Shown: positions 23,968 through 34,475, numbered from the stretch's first letter. The stretch is 64,000 nucleotides of DNA from Bedellia somnulentella (GCA_963576735.1 OY755189.1:310001-374000), one strand, 5' to 3'. The notes: a model not told the origin generated them from the sequence alone. Program-made: numbers and translations.

Positions 23968-23987
23968 CGGCGATACAAGTGAGACAT
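23968..23987 (-). pseudogene. Putative start exon of the P-like element
   Basis: The minus strand reads ATG then SHLYRR to a CG|GTGAGT donor. Joined to 23130-23222 the phase fits exactly, giving MSHLYRRCSKCGSS, a plausible THAP start. The exon is very short, so this could be chance. Confidence 0.4.
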
Positions 23988-24461
23988 TATGCAGAAAATA
24001 TCAATGCAAACGAAATTCAGGGTCAATATCTCACTTCACAAAGTGTCTCAGTCAAAACTGGCACAAAACACGACGTAAATCTTGAAACACGTATCAACTC
24101 AACGTATAAGTCAGCAGAAGAGAAGTATCGAGAAGATGAAGAATATTGGAAGACAGAAAACTTCACAACCAATAAAAATAAAATTCAAATTTCCGAGTAA
24201 CCACAGATTACAATTAGATACTAGTAGAGCGAGTAACTTAGGTGCAAAAATATTATACCAGCTCAAAATATTAATACAACCAGAACTTCTACCATTTTCT
24301 TCATGTATGAAAAAGACGCGACCAAATTCAAAATATGTCAAGTAATTATATTTAGCTCATAATTATATACCTAAATTCAATTGGTTCAATTAATTAATCA
24401 TAGTTTTAGTGAGTTCAGAACCTAGAAGTTTACTACCATTTTACTGTTTTACCAGCATTGG

Positions 24462-24925
24462 TCACACTTCAACTGGATCAACTACCATACATTTGTCAAT
24501 GTGTGTGTGTTGTGTCTGTACACGCGAGTGAACACCCCCTGGTTTAACGGCCATATCATAGAAATTCCTGCGACATACAGTCAAGCATTTTACTGCAGAG
24601 TATTTGTACTGAATGTTATGATTGCCCCTCTGTGGTTTGGTTTTTGGCGGTGTTAATTCGAACAATGACGGGTTTTTGTAAACAAACAATAAAAGTTCGT
24701 ATATATATAAAGAAGGGAGAGGAAGTATTCGTAGTTTCTTGAAAAGAGGAATACAACTGTCCAAATAGCCAGCGGAACATAGTATCCTCATACATTTTTT
24801 TGGGAATTTGAATGCTCTATCCGCGTCAACCGAATTACCCCATAAAATTATTCCATATCGTAGAACCGATGCAACAGGGTAGCTAGAGTTTCAACAATAG
24901 CTCTGACACTATTTAATCCAGTAAT
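24462..24925 (-). mobile_element. CR1/Jockey-like LINE ORF2 fragment
   Basis: The minus strand reads LRYGIILWGNSVDADRAFKF, then KKCMRILCSAGYLDSC and LFKKLRILPLPSLYIYE. This is the region just after the reverse transcriptase core in CR1/Jockey-type ORF2. It is truncated at both sides and decays after about 24650. Confidence 0.75.
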
Positions 24926-24930
24926 AGGGT

Positions 24931-26020
24931 TGTGATTTAAACTGAAACTCCGCGGCTTACCTCCGTATTATTAAGAAAAAAAAATACCAACTGATATTCA
25001 ATCATATTGATGCCTTCATCAATCATCATCAACATACGAAAAATGATGGTCATAAAATCGAAGCCAGCTTCAGAATATGTTTTTAATTGTGTCAATTTAA
25101 AAGCGTCGAATACTGGTAAAATCGTTTTTATATCTGAAAGAATAAGAGTCAGTTGTACATAGTAAGTAGATCTTCGGTTTTGGTTGAAACGGGGTTTATT
25201 ACTTAATTAAGGAAAGAATTTTAAACACATTTTATTATAACGGTTTTGTTATTAGGTTAATACTGTATCGTCAGGCTGATTGGTCACATGACTCAAGGTG
25301 GCAGTTTTTAAATATGCACACTAGAAAAATAACATGTCTTGATAATGGTTAGACAAATATTGAATTAATATCGTCTAGACATTGCCTCTCAAGCATTCGA
25401 TGTTGCATGGGTCAGCAGTATCAGCAGGAAGTAAAAAATGGCTCATAGAAAAAGTCATCTCCAAGGCAACAATATGTCACTACTTCTAGCACTTCGTGAT
25501 CTCAACTCAAATATTTTTTCAGGGCTTATCATATTTACAGATGTTCATTTAAGGTAGGCAGATATCAGTAAAATGGAAAGTTCATCCTCTTTGCTTGATT
25601 TGATATTTAGCAAAACTTAAAACAGATTTCCTTATTTTGATTATATTGATTCACGCTGTAAGTTCCCAATAGGGTTATAGAGTGCTATTAGCGAACTTAC
25701 TATTTCTTCTAACACCTGTTAAAATATGTTATATTTCACCTGGACCGTATGCTAATCCAATATGGGCGGGCCTAACGCAGATTTGTGCAGATTACTAAGT
25801 ATATACTCCCACCACAGTTTGGGAGATTTTTAATTATACTTAGAACCGATTAGTCAAAATTAAATAGAAAAGTTAACGTTAAGGCCATTGTAACAAAAAC
25901 AATTCCTTTGAGAGCCAGTTATCAAATGTAAGACTATATACTTATTAAAAAGAAAAACAAGAAAATTATAATAATAGTGATACAATCTTTATAAAACTCA
26001 TAGTCATCCAGCTGAGCATA
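24931..26020. other. No recognised feature
   Basis: AT-rich intron DNA. A weak LINE-tail-like string lies near 25650-25690; nothing else is supported. Confidence 0.3.
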
Positions 26021-26129
26021 TGTTACGTCCAATTATTTACATAGTTACAAAACGTGTTGGCCCGTTGGGACGCTGTCGTTGGTCCGTTGGCCTGTATAGC
26101 TAGTACGGACAGCCTTTTAACTAGATATC

Positions 26130-26472
26130 GCGTGGTATAAAGCAGCTATCTCTCACGCACTTACTTAGTATTGTGTACTGTCATCTCATTCTAACCGCTA
26201 TCGTGTCGATAAAATAGCGCTCGTACTAGCCCTCCTGTTCAATGTTGTTACTTCTTTTACCAGATAACTGGGTTCTCCATCTTGTTGGTAGTTTTATTAT
26301 CTTCATAGCTTTATTGTTTACTGGAATCATGCTGAATTATCTGACCGAGCAAGTGCGTATAAGATTGAGGTTGGTTTTATTATTATATGTACTTGTTACA
26401 TTCCTTCTTACGACGCACATTTTTATTAAACTTGTAAATGCAAATTTAAGGGTAATATCCAAAATTTATTAG
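26130..26472 (+). CDS. Small two-helix membrane-type reading frame, uncertain
   Basis: A 76-codon frame from ATG 26242 to TAG 26470 encodes two strongly hydrophobic segments. Residues about 8-32 contain LVGSFIIFIALLF, and residues about 41-65 contain LVLLLYVLVTFLL; a short charged loop (TEQVRIRLR) separates them. A TATAAAG box at 26136 lies about 100 bp upstream. I do not recognise the protein. Hydrophobic frames arise easily in AT-rich DNA, so it may be chance or part of an element. The coding part is 26242-26472; 26130-26241 is the putative promoter and leader. Confidence 0.25.
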
Positions 26473-26555
26473 ATTATCTGTATATCTATCTAACACTGAG
26501 ATATTTTAAATCAGATAAGTAGTTAAGTATTTGTACATAATAATAAAATTTCGAA

Positions 26556-26960
26556 AAGTTTGTAATGTTAGGTTATGTGATCGTGTGAGGAACGATGTGA
26601 TTCGTGAAAGGTGTGGTGTAAAAGATGATATTGTAAGTAAGATAGAAAAAGGAATGTTGAGATGGTTTGGGCACATCGAGAGGATGGATGATAGGAAATT
26701 GGTAAAAGGTATCCATAGAGCTAATGTGGAAGGTAATGTTAGTAGAGGACGGCCACGAAAGACACATTTGGACCAAATTGAAAGTATGCTCAAAAAGGCA
26801 GGCGTCCGAAGTATGAAGAATATAAAAGAGCATGTATGAAAAGATTGATGGATGTAGACGAAGCAAGAGAGGTTTGCCAGGATCGTACGAAGTGGCGATC
26901 GATAGTCTCTGCCTACCCCAATGGGAATTAACGGCGTGAGTATATGTATGTATGTATGTA
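26556..26960 (+). mobile_element. RTE-like LINE 3' end, best-preserved copy
   Basis: The frame reads RLCDRVRNDVIRERCGVKDD, KIEKGMLRWFGHIERMDDRK, RGRPRKTHLDQIESMLKKAG, and after a frameshift near 26838 DEAREVCQDRTKWRSIVSAY with PNGN and a stop. This is the C-terminal end of an RTE-like ORF. The sequence ends CGGCGTGAGTATATG(TATG)n. It is the reference for the 3' tail shared with the TATG-SINE family. Confidence 0.85.
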
Positions 26961-27029
26961 ATAAAATTTCATCTAAAAAAGATTACAATACAGTATCACA
27001 TCTTATGTTATACATTCCACCCTCTGTTT

Positions 27030-27145
27030 TTTACTCACATGCGCAGATCATACGACGAAAATTTACTCAGAGCTATGTATACCAAAAAGACGTAGCTATC
27101 TCCAGAGTTAGATGTACCTCAGCCACTATTGGAAATGTAGAAGTA
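27030..27145 (-). repeat. TATG-SINE, degenerate tail-proximal copy
   Basis: A mutated match from CATGCGCAGATCATACG through CCTCAGCCACTATTGGAAATG. Confidence 0.4.
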
Positions 27146-28542
27146 TGAGTATGGCGTGCGTTAAGGGCGTCCCACGAAAAAGTGAGAACCTTGAAACGGC
27201 ATTTGGGCTTCCCCCTGCCGTTTCCTCACCTTTAATAGAACTCGTAAAACAAGCCATCTATTAGCAACTATGATAACTATAGATTATAGCGATATAGATG
27301 TAGATATAGCGCCATCTACCAAAACAGTCTCGTACTACGTTGTACGATCGGCGCGGCGTATTGATATATGTGTTAATTATGTTTCGCTAAGTGAATATTG
27401 TTATAAAAATAAAACAAATACTTCAACAGTAAAATAACTTTATTTCCACAAAACTTATTTCTTGATACCTTTGGAATATAGCAGGGGAACATGTCGAGAA
27501 GAATGTTGGTGTCGTGATGATACGTTTCACGTGACATAGTAAAAGGGGTTTATGTTATTCTTAACCGACACAACAAAGTGTACGTGGATGGCAGTAGAAA
27601 TGAAGTAACGTGTAATTATATAATAATAATATCTCGACGTCAAAAATCCACACTTGAACAAAAAATCGACTCAAATTATAGAACAGAAGTAGGCATTTTT
27701 TTCATGAATACTTACTTACTACTGATTCAACATAAGTAAATTATAAAACCCAAATAATTTTCATAAAAATTATCATTTTATTGAGATGGTGCAGAAAGCA
27801 AAAGGCAATTCTTAAGGTTCTTTTCAATATTAAAAACTAAGTTATAACTAGGTATTTGTAGGCACAGATTCATGAATACCTGTTTGTAGTTTCTTGTTTG
27901 AAGGAGGCTATAAATGTGCGTCTTTTGTACTTGTTCATTTAATTAATTAGAGGTTTGTTCAAAAGTTTTCTTGATTATCTAAATTCACATTTCCCGAAAT
28001 TTTACGGTTGAAAATATACTTCAACTCATATAAAATAGTTTTTACGCCACATTGTGCAAGATAGCTATATTAAATAACTTATCCACCGCGACTAAATAAC
28101 TTAAATAATAAAAGAGACAGAAGTTCGGAATATACCGGACTTAAAAGGGTTATTTATTGTTAAATTAACAGTCTGTTAATATCAGTGCTAATCTTTAATA
28201 TATTCGAGCACATGCATCGTTCGTTTTACTGTGTTGAAAAAGCATGGCATGGTGATGGTGCTGTTAATCTTTAAATTAATATACTTTTACGTTTTTTTTA
28301 AATACAAAAGTAAAGGTGCGTTTAAGAGCACTATTATCACAGTTGATGAGCCTAGTTCAGGTGCATTAGATACAGTAGCCGTGTTCTCCAATGATTTCTC
28401 CCTGTCGGTATTGTGGGACGAAAATACACTTTCTTCCATCATCTCAGTTGAACTGAAATTAATTCATAATATATAAGTATAGGCTCAATTGGGTATGATA
28501 ACTTTTTCACAATTTATTACAAAATACAAAGTTCAATGAAAG
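27146..28542. other. No recognised feature
   Basis: About 1.4 kb of intron DNA. A small hydrophobic open frame near 28250-28476 is not supported as a gene. Confidence 0.3.
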
Positions 28543-29084
28543 ACTAAAAATTTATAAATATCAGCTCCTGGTCTATTTTACTTACTCTGTTAAGGGCCTC
28601 CCTCGAAAATTTCACTGATTTTGGTAGTTTTCAAACTCAATGAAACCTGCTCAATGAAACAATCACACTCTAAATAAAATATATGTTCAAGTTCAATATC
28701 TTTTCTTTAATAATGACGGTTCTCATTCGTTTTCAATAATAATCGACTAAGAAAAAAAATAATTTGTGGGGGGCTTTTTTATCGTAAAGTCTGATATTGC
28801 TGTCAGAATACTGCATATATGTTATCGATTACGTAATATTTGCGTAGACAACTGAGTAGTCTATCATCTGTATGAATAATTTTTAGTCTTTTCATCCTAA
28901 TTATGGAGTTATAAAGCAAAAACCCTAAATTTCAATGTCAATCTGGAGCGGGTCCCTGTGCGGAGAACGGGGCGGCAGATGGCTGTTAGCCTTCATGCGC
29001 AGAGCTTGTGTCGAATTTTTCTGTAATAGAGCTGCTTGCCGCTTCCCGCGCTTTTTAGATAATTTATTTTGGTTGTGCGCAACA

Positions 29085-29400
29085 TAGTCGCTTGTTTTGC
29101 TTTACATTATAAGTTTGATAACAATCGTAATATTATCGTTAATTTCACCCTGTTTAGATAGTACGAAATGGTCCAATGCATTAGGGGCCATGCGCTGTTG
29201 ATGTGGGCGTGAGTTCAAATCTTCTATCCGGGACATGCTTTTTGTTTATTTCTTTCCTCGTAAAATTATTTTGTTTCGGTTATGATGATAAATGCATGAT
29301 TAAAAATACTGCGCATAATTCTGTTTTGTGAATACGCTCGTTTTATCCTAATGTTCTGTAAATCCAGCTGAAACAATTATTATCTTTTTGCTTTAAATTT
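29085..29400 (+). repeat. Internal repeat with tRNA-like boxes, copy 1
   Basis: ATGGTCCAATGCATTAGGGG and GAGTTCAAATCTTC look like decayed A- and B-boxes. The following segment (GATAAATGCATGATTAAAAA) is shared with copy 2. Confidence 0.45.
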
Positions 29401-29536
29401 ATGTGATGTTTTTACATATCTTTTTAGTAAGATTAAAAATATTGTTTACCTTATAATAACGTCGGAAAATTAAATAAAGGAAACAAACATGTGCAGAAAA
29501 TCGAAAATTTCCAATTAAACAAAAAATTTTTGAACA

Positions 29537-29572
29537 ACATACATACTCACGGCTATAAATCCCTAAAAGGGA
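29537..29572 (-). repeat. TATG-SINE tail scrap
   Basis: Only ACATACATACTCACGGCTAT and the next ~15 bp are present, between the two internal repeats. Confidence 0.5.
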
Positions 29573-29649
29573 AAAAATATTAAAATGAATGCAAAATTGT
29601 AAGTACAAATTTTTCTACCAATAAAACACTTTAGGCATATTTTATATAT

Positions 29650-30035
29650 TGCACGGAACATAGTCGAAAAGTTTTGCCATATATTATATTGTTCGTTCGC
29701 AATCCTAATATAATCGTCAATTTTGACTCTTAACTCTAAGATCGAAGTGGTGTAACGCGTTAAACGTTTCACGCTCGGTGATGAAGGTACAGAGTTCGAT
29801 CCTCAACCTTGCGACAGTATTTTAGTTTGTTTTTTATTCGTAAAATAAGTTTTCTTTTATTTTCTCCTTCGGATCACGATAAATGCATTATTAAAAATAC
29901 TTGCTGCTATTTATTCTGTTTTGTAAATATGCTTGTTACGTTTTACCCTATAGCTATGTTCCGTGAATAATCTTACCTTCTAACTTTTCTTTCAAATCTG
30001 GGTGTTTTTTTTTATTTATATGATGTGTATTACAC
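29650..30035 (+). repeat. Internal repeat with tRNA-like boxes, copy 2
   Basis: AGTGGTGTAACGCG and GAGTTCGATCC give better A- and B-box matches than copy 1. The flank GATAAATGCATTATTAAAAA and the region up to GTTCCGTGAAT align with copy 1, so the two are an old direct duplication or two copies of one SINE. Confidence 0.45.
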
Positions 30036-30298
30036 TTCTCCACTTTAGTCATATTTCTACTTTTTAAGAAAAAATATATAATTATCTTAATATATGTATT
30101 CGAACCGTTCTTCGATCAATTATTTTGATCCATTGTATTTCATTCATGTGCTATTAATTCTGATTTAGGCTCCAAAAACGTATTGCTTTACAAGGGGATG
30201 AGAAATATGCAATAAATCAGGAACCTCAATCATCTCGCCAAGTTCAATTAACAGAGTAAGTAAAATAGACCAGGAGCTGATATTTATAAATTTTTAGT

Positions 30299-30498
30299 NN
30301 NNNNNNNNNNNNNNNNNNNNNNNNNNNNNNNNNNNNNNNNNNNNNNNNNNNNNNNNNNNNNNNNNNNNNNNNNNNNNNNNNNNNNNNNNNNNNNNNNNNN
30401 NNNNNNNNNNNNNNNNNNNNNNNNNNNNNNNNNNNNNNNNNNNNNNNNNNNNNNNNNNNNNNNNNNNNNNNNNNNNNNNNNNNNNNNNNNNNNNNNNN
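30299..30498. other. Assembly gap, 200 N
   Basis: Exactly 200 N, a conventional size for a gap of unknown length. It starts directly at the end of a 51-bp inverted repeat, so a hairpin or repeat probably stopped assembly. Confidence 0.98.
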
Positions 30499-30605
30499 CT
30501 TTCTGATATTAATCCAAAAAAAGGGGTAGCGAGAGCCACAGATCTAAACATTCCTTAGATATATTAAAACACTAGTTTAAAAAAGATTGTAAAATAAAGA
30601 ATGGG
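30499..30605 (-). repeat. TATG-SINE fragment cut by the gap
   Basis: AAAAAGGGGTAGCGAGAGCC through AAAGATTGTAAAATAAAG is a degenerate tail-proximal part of the family. Confidence 0.5.
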
Positions 30606-30844
30606 TGAACATATCTGTAATGTGTGTAATAAAAATGGTCTTCTGTAGTAAAATTCAATAATTATCCCCTAATAAGGTGGATTACAAAATAAATTTAATT
30701 TTATTGGATAATTAAAAATAGTAATAAAATAAATAAAAGCACATAAAAGTCGATGCACATAGTTTTTACGTCATAATTAAAGTGTGATGGGACGCTTAGC
30801 GGCATTCCAATTTAGACTAATGAAAAGAATGATACCAATTATGA

Positions 30845-31299
30845 TACATACATACATATACTCACGGCTATAAATCCCTAAAAGGGGTAGCCAGAGCTAA
30901 GGAATTAGAAATTCCTCAGCCACTTTTGGAAAGTTGAGTGGGGAAAAGATGATGAGATAAAGGTTGTTGGTGATGGGTCCCCAACCGCATCGCCCAAAAA
31001 TCCCTTAACCTCGTAACGCCCGTATAGAAATTGTTATGACTTGTAAGTTCTATCCAATGTATCTCTAATGGAACAAAAAAAATATGTGCTGACTGCCCAT
31101 TATTAAAATTAATGATATCTTTAACAATAACTATTCCTATGGCTTTATTTTTTTTAATAGTTACTATTAGTCACAGGAGTTTTGTTCCTCTAGTGATACA
31201 ACGGGCGTTACGAGGTTAAAAGCCCCAATACCGTTAGTCGCCTCTTACGTACACCCACCGGAAGAAATGGGGTAGTGCTATTCTAAGCCGACACTACAC
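30845..31299 (-). repeat. TATG-SINE interrupted by a MITE
   Basis: A full-length copy split at its internal TTAA by the element at 31009-31215. Removing that insertion restores the family sequence (CCCTTAAAAGCCCC). Confidence 0.85.
31009..31215. mobile_element. piggyBac-like MITE, 207 bp
   Basis: Perfect 15-bp terminal inverted repeats CCTCGTAACGCCCGT (31009-31023 and, inverted, 31201-31215) flanked by TTAA on both sides (31005-31008 and 31216-31219). Subterminal inverted GGAACAAAA strings are also present. TTAA duplication and a CCT-type terminus fit piggyBac-like elements. No coding capacity. The host repeat supplies an exact empty site. Confidence 0.88.
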
Positions 31300-31379
31300 G
31301 ACAATTAAAACATTAATAAAATATATCTTTACATACTCTTTGAACATAAAGAGAAAAAATCCATTCCGAATTATGAATT

Positions 31380-31531
31380 TCATAAATGGAACCCGGCGAT
31401 AACACTAATCTGATTGGTCGGCTCCGCGGTAATGGATCGCATTAAGCGGCGCGGCGACAGCGACTTAAACGGACGATTGCAACAAGATCAACTGCGTGCG
31501 TTTATTTTGTACTCTTTCTTGTCATGTGGAA
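31380..31531 (+). promoter_or_regulatory. Candidate alternative pk promoter and first exon
   Basis: This is a G+C-rich, non-repeat patch in AT-rich intron, with an ATTGG (CCAAT-type) box near 31413 and a consensus donor GGAA|GTAAGT at 31532. ATG 31524 would encode only Met-Trp plus two bases (phase 2), joining exon B in frame as MWKPVCRNC. However, an upstream ATG at 31432 in stronger context opens a 33-codon frame (MDRIKRRGDSDLNGRL...) that reaches the donor in phase 1, which would need a different acceptor. An alternative acceptor 5 nt into exon B would accept it. A short prickle isoform from an internal promoter is known in flies. Exon status is inference. Confidence 0.35.
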
Positions 31532-31686
31532 GTAAGTCGGTTTTATGTTGACGTGTATTAATGTTATTCGCAATTTTGTGATGTTGTAGAATATTGAAGA
31601 TAGATGCTAGTAAATTGTTAGGGTGTATCTGTTCTTCTTTTATCGAGTTTATTGGAAACGTTGCCGCTTTGAGTTACTTTGCGCTT

Positions 31687-31820
31687 AATTTTTTTTTTAT
31701 TATAGAATCTTTGTGACATAGACGATATCAAATAAAAGTTTCTTACTTAGCATTACAGTGAGTAATGCTAAGTAAGAAACTTTTATTTGATATCGTCTAT
31801 GTCACAAAGATAAATGTGAA
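31687..31820 (-). mobile_element. Retroposed perfect hairpin with A-tail
   Basis: 31707-31756 and 31762-31811 are perfect 50-bp inverted arms around a 5-nt loop (AGTGA). On the minus strand the hairpin is followed by TCTATAATAAAAAAAAAATT. The whole is flanked by a 9-bp direct repeat TTTGCGCTT (31678-31686 and 31821-31829). Hairpin, A-rich 3' end and TSD together suggest reverse transcription of a hairpin RNA. An assembly or foldback artefact is the main alternative. Confidence 0.6.
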
Positions 31821-31889
31821 TTTGCGCTTTAGTATCAATACAGCCAGTACTGGGACGTTTTGCATTCGCATATGTATTTACTCAAACGT

Positions 31890-32045
31890 TCACGTTGTCT
31901 AACACCGAAAGAGTTGGTAGAGGTGCCAATACTTTTGAACATCATGGACATTGTCACCTGGTATTCAGAGTACCCACTTTTTGCTTGGACAGTGTAGTCA
32001 CGTGATAAGGGGCGGGCGTATCGCCGTTTTGTACGAATACAAATA
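31890..32045 (-). repeat. tRNA-derived SINE, 3' fragment
   Basis: The reverse complement of the SINE tail half, with CACCTGGTATTCAGAGTACCC and TCACGTGATAAGGGG segments. The head is missing. Confidence 0.65.
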
Positions 32046-32255
32046 TGTTTTTAAATTGGCGGGAAAATAGAAGTGATCATTTCATTAATCCATAGTGTTT
32101 CCGCAATATTATATTCTCGCAATATACTATTGAGTCTACCATTCATCAGCCATTTTGATTCCCTTCTTATGATGTATGTTCACACCAATTATAATTCATT
32201 TGGAAGTATAATTCGACTATTAATTCTGAACAATTTAAATTCTGAAATTTTAATT

Positions 32256-32502
32256 ACATACATACATATACTCACGGCTATAAATCCCTAATAGGGGTAG
32301 CCAGAGCTGGGAAATTAGAAATTCCTCAGCCACTTTTGGAAGTTGAGTGGGGAAAAGATGGTAGAATAAAGGTTGTTGGTGATGGGTCTCCAACCGCATC
32401 GCCCAAAAATCCCTTAAAAAGCCCCAAGTCCGTTAGTCGCCTCTTACGTACACCCACCGGAAGAAATGTGGTAGTGCTATTCTAAGCCGACACTACACAG
32501 CT
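32256..32502 (-). repeat. TATG-SINE, full length with TSD
   Basis: 247 bp flanked by ATTTTAATT (32247-32255 and 32503-32511). Confidence 0.9.
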
Positions 32503-32511
32503 ATTTTAATT

Positions 32512-33427
32512 CTGTAAAACTAATCCAGAAAAGTGTTGGAAGTTAGTAACCCAAATAACATTAAGTACCAGTAGCTAAAATACCAAATGATGGATAATTC
32601 TTAGAAAACTTAAAACCAAATTAGCTCATCAGTCAGTCGGGAGACATATCACCGTACCATCTCAACTTATCGTCACATCCATCTTTTCTACCGTCAAAAA
32701 GTCGGATGTACCCAGTAGCTCTATGCATAATGCGATCCACATGACAGTTCGTGTGAATTCTTTTTTAGTAATTGAAAATGATTTTTATAATCAATAGTAT
32801 AAGATAGATTTTCGGGAATCTTCTAAAATTGATATCACAGTAGTATTGTATTCAATTTTGATATTTATTGAAAAGGGAATAAGATTGATTACTGTATATA
32901 ATGCATTTTTTATGGTCGATGTAATGCAGAAGAGAGCAATTAGTTTTGGTTGTCAACGTCATGTTGAGCAGGAGTTATGATGTTATCAAGAGAATATGTA
33001 TGTTATTTTTTTAAGTATGTATTAGCGTTAAAGACATGATTTTATAACTCTAGAAGACATATCACATGTATTTTATCACGCTTGTCAAAAAGTGGCTTTG
33101 GGATTATATTTTTACAGATCAATTATGTTGTTTGATTGTATCTCATTATATTTATTTTAAAACTCGGTATTGGCTCAATACATCATTACCATTTTTTCCT
33201 CATGTGGGTGGCACATTAGGTGACTCAGGGTATACGAAACAAATAAGTGATATTTGGGAAGTGACAAACAGTTTATTTTTTACAACTTCATCTTAACTAT
33301 CACGATTAAATAGAACAGAATTTGAACTACCTTTTCCCATGTTTTTTGAACTACCTTTTCCCATGAACCCCTTTAGAAGTAAACCAAAATAAATATACGA
33401 CGTGAGCATTTAAAGACATAATATTTT
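32512..33427. other. No recognised feature
   Basis: Intron DNA without recognised repeats. The string TTTTTTGAACTACCTTTTCCCATG-like occurs nearly twice near 33315-33365 as a short tandem duplication. Confidence 0.3.
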
Positions 33428-33438
33428 ATGACGTTCGT

Positions 33439-33694
33439 ACATACATATACTCACGGCTATAAATCCCTAGAAGGGGTAGCCAGAGCTAAGGAATTAGATA
33501 TTCCTCAGCCTCTTTTGGAAATGTGAGTGAGGAAAAGATTTTAAAAATAAAGGTTGTTGGTGATGGGTCTCCAACCGCATCGCCCAACAATCCCTTTAAA
33601 GCCCCAATACCGTTAGTCGCCTCTTACGTATACCCACCGGAAGAAATGGGGTAGTGCTATTCTAAGCCGACACAACACAGCAATATACAGCATA
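33439..33694 (-). repeat. TATG-SINE, full length with TSD
   Basis: Flanked by an exact 11-bp duplication ATGACGTTCGT (33428-33438 and 33695-33705). The 5' side has ~13 extra bases (AATATACAGCATA) between the usual end and the TSD. Confidence 0.9.
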
Positions 33695-33705
33695 ATGACG
33701 TTCGT

Positions 33706-34462
33706 GTAATGATATATTAGAAAAATATTTTACACTTAGTCTCAGATTGTTAGAGCAAGCGTGATCTTTCTCATACAATAAGAATCTGTCTTCAAACCTA
33801 TGTCCATTACTGACATTCTAACTTTAGTAGTCTTTGGAAACGTATTGTTTCAAATCCCTACAAGAGGTACCCACTCGTAATACAAGTAATCATGAACAAA
33901 TCTCTCCAGTCCAGCAAACGATTTGTCAAAGTATAAAACAACACCCACTGTTCGATTACTACTGCCTCCTCGTATCTGATGATGGTGTATCGTGAAATGT
34001 TGTGGAACAAGAAAATGGCATTATGGAGAAGCATACTTCCTTTTAAAAGTATATTAACACCTTTCTATCACACGATGAAACTTCAAAGATCTTGCCAGAA
34101 AAGACACAAAAATATGTAGACATAGTATTATACAGGATTTCATTATTTTTTTACTATAAATCTACATACTCTAAAAGCAGAAACCGTGGCAAACGGTTAG
34201 TATTCACACAAATCCCGCAAAACCGAGTGCAAGTAACAAATAGATATCTGTCAATACTGTAGTCACGTGGGTTGCTGGCGTGCGCGGCGTGGGCGTCAGA
34301 GTGATGCTGGCGAATGATTGCGAGGGGAGAGCCAATCGGTATTTTACATGCACTTTGAGGAAGCATGAGGAATTAATTATTTAACGCTTTATTAACATGG
34401 AGAAGAGGTTTTCTGAACTGTCGAAGTATCTGAAAATTTTGGTGTTTGTTTACTTTTAGTAT
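33706..34462. other. No recognised feature
   Basis: Intron DNA with a modest G+C rise at 34260-34340 (GCTGGCGTGCGCGGCGTGGG). No gene was seen. Confidence 0.3.
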
Positions 34463-34475
34463 TTATTACTCAAAC

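Larger units (their letters stand above)
28543..30298. mobile_element. Element bounded by 51-bp terminal inverted repeats
   Basis: 28543-28593 is the exact reverse complement of 30248-30298 (51 bp, starting ACTAAAAATTTATAAATATC). The right repeat abuts the assembly gap, so it may extend further. The 1.75 kb interior has no transposase frame. It contains two related ~300-bp repeats and a TATG-SINE tail scrap. It is probably a non-autonomous DNA element; the superfamily is unknown because the outer end and any TSD are lost. Confidence 0.65.

Noticed and set aside
23946..24200. 84-codon plus-strand frame rich in Lys/Glu/Asn
   Set aside because: No known family; it overlaps the putative first exon of the minus-strand P-like remnant, and AT-rich DNA easily gives such composition.
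26021..26402. Solo LTR bounded by TGTTAC and GTTACA
   Set aside because: No TSD, no primer-binding or polypurine context, and no second copy in the window.
30294..30551. Open frame across the gap
   Set aside because: Most of it is N; there is no coding evidence.
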